Assembly (NCBI GenBank): GCA_038222915.1
Contig: JBBRHH010000151.1
Coordinates: 1-11,347 of the forward strand
Source of the DNA: JBBRHH01 sp038222915
Lineage (GTDB): Bacteria > Planctomycetota > Phycisphaerae > Tepidisphaerales > Tepidisphaeraceae
DNA length: 11,347 nt
Reading direction: 5' to 3'
Of this stretch, positions 7,366 to 11,347 are shown piece by piece (positions within the stretch are counted from its first letter, which is position 1; each line of letters starts with the position of its first letter). The translations under genes were made by a program, and so were the position numbers. The notes beneath the pieces are model-generated. The model was not told the origin of the DNA. It saw only the letters and a list, made by a program, of their open reading frames with translations, and searched no databases.

Positions 7366-8625
7366 ATGGCAGCCACTCCTCAAACTCTGATCCCCCAGTT
7401 TCACGCCGGCAATGACCACGCCGTCCATCCGGAGATGAGCTTCCTCAAGAAGTACATCTTCTCCACGGATCACAAGATCATCGGCATCCAGTTCCTTCTC
7501 GTCGGCCTCTTCTTCCTCCTCGTCGGCGGCATCCTTGCACTGGTTATCCGCTGGCAACTCGCCTGGCCGAGCATTCGACACGTTCCCGCCGGCACCTTTC
7601 ATCCCCTTCCGTTCCTGGCAAACTGGCTGGGTTGGACCGACGGCGAAATGCCCGCCGACTTCTACAACACCGTCTTCACCATGCACGCCACGCTGATGAT
7701 CTTTTTCGCGATCATCCCCATCCTCGTCGGCGTCTTCGGAAATTACCTCATCCCGCTCATGATCGGCGCGGCCGACATGGCCCTCCCCTTCATGAACGGC
7801 CTGGCCTTCTGGCTCTCCCTGATCCCAGGCGCAATCATGATGGCCGGCTTCTTCCTGCCCGGCGGCCCGCCACAGGCCGGTTGGACCAGCTATCCGCCTC
7901 TGAGCTTCCTCATTGCCGGCGGCTCCGGCGCGCTGCCCTCCGTGCCGTCCTTCGTCGCGCCCAACGGTCTATTCGAACAACTCGTCTCGTTCCTCCGCAT
8001 CGGCAGCGCCTCGGCCGGCTGGCAGGGCAATTGGCCGGCCACGCCGCTCATCATGCTGTTCATCACCAGCTTCTGCTCCTTCGCCTACATCTGCACCTAC
8101 TACATCAACCTTGGCTCCAAAATTGGCGCCTTCGCACTCTCCGTCGTCCTCTGCGGCATCGGCGGACTTCTCGTTACCAAAGGCATCCAGTTCGTCGCCA
8201 TCGACGGCCAATCCTGCTGGTTCCTCAGCCTCACCCTGCTCGGTTTCGCCAGCCTCCTGGGTGCAGTCAACTATCTCACCACCGTCGTCAAACTCCGCTG
8301 CCCTGGCATGACCATGTTCCGCATGCCACTCTCCGTCTGGTCCCTCTTCATCACCGCCATCCTCGTCCTGCTCGCAACCCCCGTCCTCGCCAGCGCCCTG
8401 GTGCTCAACCTCCTCGACCATCTCCGCCTCACCAGCTTCTTCATCCCATCCGGCTGGACCTTTGGCGGCAAGATCGTCACCTCCCCCAACGGCTGGAGCG
8501 CCGGCGGCGGCTTCCCGCTGCTTCACCAGCACCTGTTCTGGTTTTATTCGCACCCCGCGGTTTACATCATGATCCTCCCCGCCATGGGCATGGTCTCCGA
8601 CATCATCGCCGTCTTCGCGCGCTAG
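7366..8625 (+). CDS. coxA: Cytochrome c oxidase subunit I, N-terminal part, ending at an in-frame TAG
   Basis: First 419 residues of the haem-copper catalytic subunit, which reduces O2 to water and pumps protons in the inner membrane. ATG 7366 lies 6 nt after the coxB stop with no clear Shine-Dalgarno, suggesting translational coupling; Met at 7435 is a possible later start. It has the family start S-F-L-K-K-Y-I-F-S-T-D-H-K-I-I-G, helix II F-T-M-H107-A-T-L-M (haem a ligand), W-T-S-Y-P-P-L-S (173-180), G-A-V-N-Y-L-T-T-V (299-307) and helix VI Y394-S395-H396-P-A-V-Y400 (H396 CuB ligand, Y400 the cross-linked Tyr). Between 180 and 299 lie about 85-90 extra residues with two hydrophobic stretches. 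The part stops at TAG 8623-8625, right after V-F-A-R, while the protein visibly continues in the same frame to 9483. On its own it lacks the other two CuB His and both helix X haem ligands. Confidence 0.9.
   Translation: MAATPQTLIPQFHAGNDHAVHPEMSFLKKYIFSTDHKIIGIQFLLVGLFFLLVGGILALVIRWQLAWPSIRHVPAGTFHPLPFLANWLGWTDGEMPADFYNTVFTMHATLMIFFAIIPILVGVFGNYLIPLMIGAADMALPFMNGLAFWLSLIPGAIMMAGFFLPGGPPQAGWTSYPPLSFLIAGGSGALPSVPSFVAPNGLFEQLVSFLRIGSASAGWQGNWPATPLIMLFITSFCSFAYICTYYINLGSKIGAFALSVVLCGIGGLLVTKGIQFVAIDGQSCWFLSLTLLGFASLLGAVNYLTTVVKLRCPGMTMFRMPLSVWSLFITAILVLLATPVLASALVLNLLDHLRLTSFFIPSGWTFGGKIVTSPNGWSAGGGFPLLHQHLFWFYSHPAVYIMILPAMGMVSDIIAVFAR
8623..8625 (+). other. In-frame TAG within coxA at a Lys position (nonsense, read-through or error)
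   Basis: The frame reads V-F-A-R-[TAG]-P-I-F-G-Y-R-P-M, where CoxA proteins usually have S-R-K-P-I-F-G-Y. One substitution, AAG to TAG, explains it. No frame change occurs, because 7366, 8623, 8647 and 9483 agree in one frame and motifs continue on both sides. Counting TAG as one residue it is position 420 of 705 codons. The following base is C. Confidence 0.95.
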
Positions 8626-9483
8626 CCCATCTTCGGCTATCGCCCGATGATCTACGCCCTCACCGCCATCGCCTTCCTCGGCTTTGTCGTCTGGGCCCAT
8701 CACATGTTCCAGGCCGGCCTCAATCCCACCCTCGGCACCACCTTCGCCGTCAGCACCATGTTCATCGCCATCCCGTCGGCCGTGAAAGTCTTCAACTGGC
8801 TCGGCACCATCTGGGGAGGCAATATCCGCTTTACTTCCGCCATGCTCTTCGCACTCGGCTTTGTCAGCATGTTCACCATTGGCGGCCTCTCCGGAATCTT
8901 TATGGCCTCCACCCCCGTCGACGTCCACATCCACGACACCTACTTCATCATCGCCCACATTCACTACGTCCTCTTCGGCGGTTCCATCATGGGCGTCTTC
9001 GCCGCCATCTATTTCTGGTATCCGAAAATGTTCGGCCGGATGATGAACGACCGCATGGGCCAGATCCATTTCTGGCTCACCTTCATCTTCATGAACCTCG
9101 TCTTCTTCCCCATGCACATTCTCGGCCTCAACGGCATGGCCCGCCGACTGCACGATTATCTCAACTACAACTCCTTCTCTCATTTCCTGGGTATGAATCA
9201 GTTCATGACCTACTGCGCCCTCGTCCTGGGCGCGGCCCAGATCCTCATCATCATCAACTTCTTCGGCTCCTGGATCTGGGGCAAAAAAGCACCCGCGAAT
9301 CCATGGAACGCCACCACGCTGGAATGGAACGACACCACCAGCCCGCCGCCCCACGGCAATTTCATCACCGTTCCCGTCGTGCACCACGGGCCTTACGAAT
9401 ACAGTTCGCCGCTCGTCGAAGGTGATTTTCTACCGCAGACAAAATACGTGCAAGTCGCAAACCAGATCGGCGGCGGACACTAA
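8626..9483 (+). CDS. coxA: Cytochrome c oxidase subunit I, C-terminal part, after the in-frame TAG
   Basis: Same-frame continuation of coxA. The first Met is at 8647, 21 nt past the TAG, but nothing resembling a ribosome binding site precedes it and it falls inside a conserved segment (G-Y-R-P-M-I-Y-A), so an independent start is unlikely. Numbered through the TAG, it holds V-W-A-H445-H446-M-F (the other two CuB His) and F-I-I-A-H531-I-H533-Y-V (haem a3 and haem a ligands). Helices XI-XII and the family ending follow: N-P-W-N-A-T-T-L-E-W and S-P-P-P-H-G-N-F, then H-G-P-Y-E-Y. It ends in TAA, with ctaA 69 nt downstream. It has no CuB helix VI and no helix II, so it cannot form an active site alone. 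The reading with the first part as one 704-residue protein is a full-length, extended CoxA. If TAG is real and not suppressed, the locus is a pseudogene. Confidence 0.88.
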   Translation, partial: PIFGYRPMIYALTAIAFLGFVVWAHHMFQAGLNPTLGTTFAVSTMFIAIPSAVKVFNWLGTIWGGNIRFTSAMLFALGFVSMFTIGGLSGIFMASTPVDVHIHDTYFIIAHIHYVLFGGSIMGVFAAIYFWYPKMFGRMMNDRMGQIHFWLTFIFMNLVFFPMHILGLNGMARRLHDYLNYNSFSHFLGMNQFMTYCALVLGAAQILIIINFFGSWIWGKKAPANPWNATTLEWNDTTSPPPHGNFITVPVVHHGPYEYSSPLVEGDFLPQTKYVQVANQIGGGH

Positions 9484-9552
9484 CCGCCGCGTGCGTCGAT
9501 TTGCCTCATTGGCGATCAGTATCGGTGCTACAAGAATGTTTGAAGCCGGGCT

Positions 9553-10653
9553 ATGCAACCAACGCCGCAACATCCTCAACTCGCACAGGGCTACAACGCC
9601 CCCCTCCACTGGACTGCGCTCGTCCTCTGCATCGCCACCTTCCCCCTCATCTTCCTGGGCGGCCTCGTCACCAGCCACCAGGCCGGCATGTCCGTACCTG
9701 ACTGGCCCAACAGCTACGGCTACAACATGTTCCTCTTTCCGCCCCGCTTCTGGGTCGGCGGCATCCTCTACGAACACACCCACCGCCTTTACGCTTCGTT
9801 CGTCGGCGTCCTCAGCATCATCCTCACCGCCGTCGCCTTCCTCACCGACAAACGCCGCTCCATCCGGCTCCTCGCCGCCTCCACCCTCAGCATGGTGCTC
9901 ATTCAAGGCATTCTCGGCGGCCTCCGCGTTCGACTGATCAAGCTCGACCTGGCCATTGTCCACGCGTGCGTCGCCCAGGCCTTTTTCTGCCTCACCGCAC
10001 TCGTTGTCCTCGTCACCTCGCGCTGGTGGAACGATGCGTCAACCGCCAAGAGCGCCGGCGTCCCGACCAAATCCCTCGCGCGACTCGCGTTCTTCGCCAC
10101 AGCTATTATCTTCGTCCAACTGATCGCCGGCGCAGTCATGCGCCATTACCAGGCCGGGCTCGCCATTCCCGACTTCCCCCTCTCCTACGGCCAAATCCTC
10201 CCCCCCAACTCCGACCACGCCCTCGCAAGCGCCAACAATTTCCGCATTCACACGCTCGACATGGACCCTGTCAGCCTCGCCCAGATCTGGCTCCACTTCG
10301 CCCACCGCATCGGCGCGATTTTAGTCACACTGCTCGTCGCCGCAGTGGTAACACGCGTTGCCTTCCGGCATCGTGAAAACAAGGCCCTCTTTCGCCCCGC
10401 CATTTTCCTGATCGCCCTAATTCTCACCCAACTTACCCTCGGCGCGCTGACGGTCCTTCTCAGGAAGCCCGCCGACATCGCCAGCGCCCACGTCGCCGTC
10501 GGCGCGCTCGTTCTGGTCACTACGTTCGTCCTCGCCGTCCGCGCCAATCACCTGGCCGCCCTCGCCGTCACGCTGCAACCCTCCAAATTATCTACTCAGG
10601 ACCGCCAACACGCCGACTATCCAAAGGAAGGATTCAGGCCCCTTTCCGCATGA
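9553..10653 (+). CDS. ctaA: Haem A synthase (CtaA/COX15 family)
   Basis: Inner-membrane enzyme of 366 residues that oxidises the C8 methyl of haem O to the formyl group of haem A, the cofactor of the neighbouring oxidase. The frame is closed by a TGA 9 nt before the ATG, so the start is secure, although no strong Shine-Dalgarno is seen. It shows eight hydrophobic helices and the internal two-fold repeat of the family: Q43-A-G-M-S-V-P-D-W-P-N-S-Y-G and Q200-A-G-L-A-I-P-D-F-P-L-S-Y-G. Haem-binding His are visible as E74-H-T-H77-R-L with H137 in the N-terminal bundle, and H-F-A-H251-R with H313 (S-A-H-V-A-V-G-A) in the C-terminal bundle. L-G-G-L-R-V-R-L-I-K-L-D is also typical. The last 30 residues are a polar tail. 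Its TGA overlaps the ctaB start (ATGA), so translation is probably coupled. Confidence 0.92.
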   Translation: MQPTPQHPQLAQGYNAPLHWTALVLCIATFPLIFLGGLVTSHQAGMSVPDWPNSYGYNMFLFPPRFWVGGILYEHTHRLYASFVGVLSIILTAVAFLTDKRRSIRLLAASTLSMVLIQGILGGLRVRLIKLDLAIVHACVAQAFFCLTALVVLVTSRWWNDASTAKSAGVPTKSLARLAFFATAIIFVQLIAGAVMRHYQAGLAIPDFPLSYGQILPPNSDHALASANNFRIHTLDMDPVSLAQIWLHFAHRIGAILVTLLVAAVVTRVAFRHRENKALFRPAIFLIALILTQLTLGALTVLLRKPADIASAHVAVGALVLVTTFVLAVRANHLAALAVTLQPSKLSTQDRQHADYPKEGFRPLSA

Positions 10654-11347
10654 AACCGCCTCCCGAAATTTTCAGCTTCGCTTCAGCCCCCGCGGCGGTC
10701 GAAATTCTCGCCGCGCCCCGCGAACATTCGCGCGCCAACGACCTTTACGAGCTCACCAAGCCGCGGATGAATTTCCTCGTCGTCGTCACCACCGCCGTCG
10801 GCTACTACATGGCCGTCCGCACTTCCCTCGACTACCTTCGCCTGATTCAAACCCTCATCGGCACCGCCCTGACCGCAGCCTCGGCCAGCGTGTTAAACCA
10901 ATACATCGAGCGCGGCCTCGACAGCCTCATGCCCCGCACCGCCGACCGCCCCCTCCCCGGCGGCCGCATCGCGCCGCGCGACGCCCTCCTCTTCTCCATC
11001 GCCCTCGGCCTCTCCGGCGTCGCCATCCTCTTCTTCCTCGTCAATCCGCTCACCGCCCTCCTCGGTTTCGCCACCCTCGCCAGCTACGCCTTCATCTATA
11101 CCCCGATGAAGCGCTACTCCACACTAAACACCGTCGTCGGCGCAATCCCCGGCGCAATCCCGCCGGTCATGGGTTTCACCGCCGTCCACAACGCTCTCTC
11201 TGCCGAAGCCCTCACTCTTTTCGGTATCCTTTTCCTCTGGCAGATGCCCCACTTCCTCGCCATCGCCATCCTCTATCGCCGTGACTACGCCGCCGGTGGC
11301 TTCAAAATGCTCCCCGTCATAGACGAATCCCTCAGCATCACCGGCCG
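10650..11347 (+). CDS. ctaB: Protohaem IX farnesyltransferase (haem O synthase), 3' end outside window
   Basis: Inner-membrane UbiA-type prenyltransferase that adds a farnesyl group to haem B, giving haem O, the substrate of the preceding CtaA. The ATG overlaps the ctaA stop as ATGA, and the reading stays open for 232 codons to the window edge; about 300 residues are usual for the family, so roughly the last quarter is missing. A soluble N-terminal leader (about 1-33) precedes Y-E-L-T-K-P-R-M, which leads into helix 1. The first Asp-rich prenyl-diphosphate site is N83-Q-Y-I-E87-R-G-L-D91-S-L-M-P-R-T-A-D-R-P-L-P. It is followed by Y-T-P-M-K-R-Y-S-T-L-N-T, G-A-I-P-G-A-I-P-P-V-M-G and W-Q-M-P-H-F-L-A-I-A, then Y-R-R-D-Y-A-A-G-G-F-K-M-L-P-V, which covers the second diphosphate-binding region. 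All key residues seen are intact. Confidence 0.93.
   Translation, partial: MKPPPEIFSFASAPAAVEILAAPREHSRANDLYELTKPRMNFLVVVTTAVGYYMAVRTSLDYLRLIQTLIGTALTAASASVLNQYIERGLDSLMPRTADRPLPGGRIAPRDALLFSIALGLSGVAILFFLVNPLTALLGFATLASYAFIYTPMKRYSTLNTVVGAIPGAIPPVMGFTAVHNALSAEALTLFGILFLWQMPHFLAIAILYRRDYAAGGFKMLPVIDESLSITG

Noticed and set aside
8600..8660. Frameshift as the cause of the coxA interruption
   Set aside because: Both parts are in the same frame and the residues flanking the TAG (F-A-R and P-I-F-G) are contiguous in the family, so no base is gained or lost; only a substitution is needed.
7969..9387. A 472-codon antisense open frame opposite coxA
   Set aside because: Its Asp/Glu/Gly/Ala-rich low-complexity composition is the mirror of membrane-protein codons, with no start signal or domain.
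7632..9425. A 597-codon open frame on the + strand overlapping most of coxA and crossing the TAG
   Set aside because: It is extremely rich in Arg, His and Pro with no family motif, as expected from an off-frame reading of C-ending codons in a GC-rich gene. The real frame carries all oxidase motifs.
8647..9483. Independent gene starting at ATG 8647 (naturally split CoxA)
   Set aside because: No ribosome binding site precedes the ATG, it lies inside a conserved segment, and such a protein would lack 7 conserved residues right after the TAG. A split is possible in principle but not supported.
9484..9552. Possible missed small gene or regulatory element between coxA and ctaA
   Set aside because: Only 69 nt, with no stem-loop, ribosome binding site with a reading frame, or promoter pattern that stands out.

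Overview
The window looks like a piece of chromosome from a GC-rich environmental bacterium, most likely a planctomycete (Phycisphaerae / Tepidisphaerales-like; inference). The hints are a PEP-CTERM exosortase-target protein, a rhamnosidase-like glycosidase, a secreted plastocyanin-like copper protein beside a cytochrome c oxidase cluster, and oxidase subunits with large inserts. Codons in the oxidase region end overwhelmingly in C. I see no tRNA, rRNA, CRISPR array, transposase or attachment site.

Layout. (1) Positions 3-2357, +: a glycoside hydrolase of the GH78 alpha-L-rhamnosidase type, cut at its N-terminus by the window edge. (2) 2499-3959, +: an exported PEP-CTERM protein of the uncharacterised TIGR03790 type, visibly less GC-rich than its neighbours. 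(3) 3975-4679, -: a TPR lipoprotein convergent with the PEP-CTERM gene. A perfect 11-bp inverted repeat inside the 3' end of the PEP-CTERM gene lies between them. (4) 4680-5079: a divergent, gene-free stretch of about 400 nt. (5) 5080-5868, +: a secreted blue-copper-like protein, followed by a good intrinsic terminator at 5954-5985. (6) 6028-11347, +: an aerobic respiration cluster in the order coxB, coxA, ctaA, ctaB, with the last gene running off the window. CoxB carries the CuA centre, CoxA is the haem-copper catalytic subunit, CtaB makes haem O from haem B, and CtaA converts haem O to haem A. The cluster therefore encodes the two core subunits and the haem A pathway for one oxidase. No subunit III gene lies in the visible part.

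The most striking observation is a single in-frame TAG (8623-8625) in the middle of coxA. It sits where relatives have Lys in the S-R-K-P-I-F-G segment between helices VI and VII. The frame and all family motifs continue unbroken on both sides, and each half alone lacks essential metal ligands. TAG ends none of the other complete genes here. The possibilities are a sequencing or assembly error, a recent nonsense mutation, or UAG read-through/suppression. Other points of interest: an A2-type proton-channel signature (Y-S-H-P-A-V-Y) without a haem c domain on subunit II, large inserts in both CoxA and CoxB, and a C-terminal CxxC tail on the copper protein.
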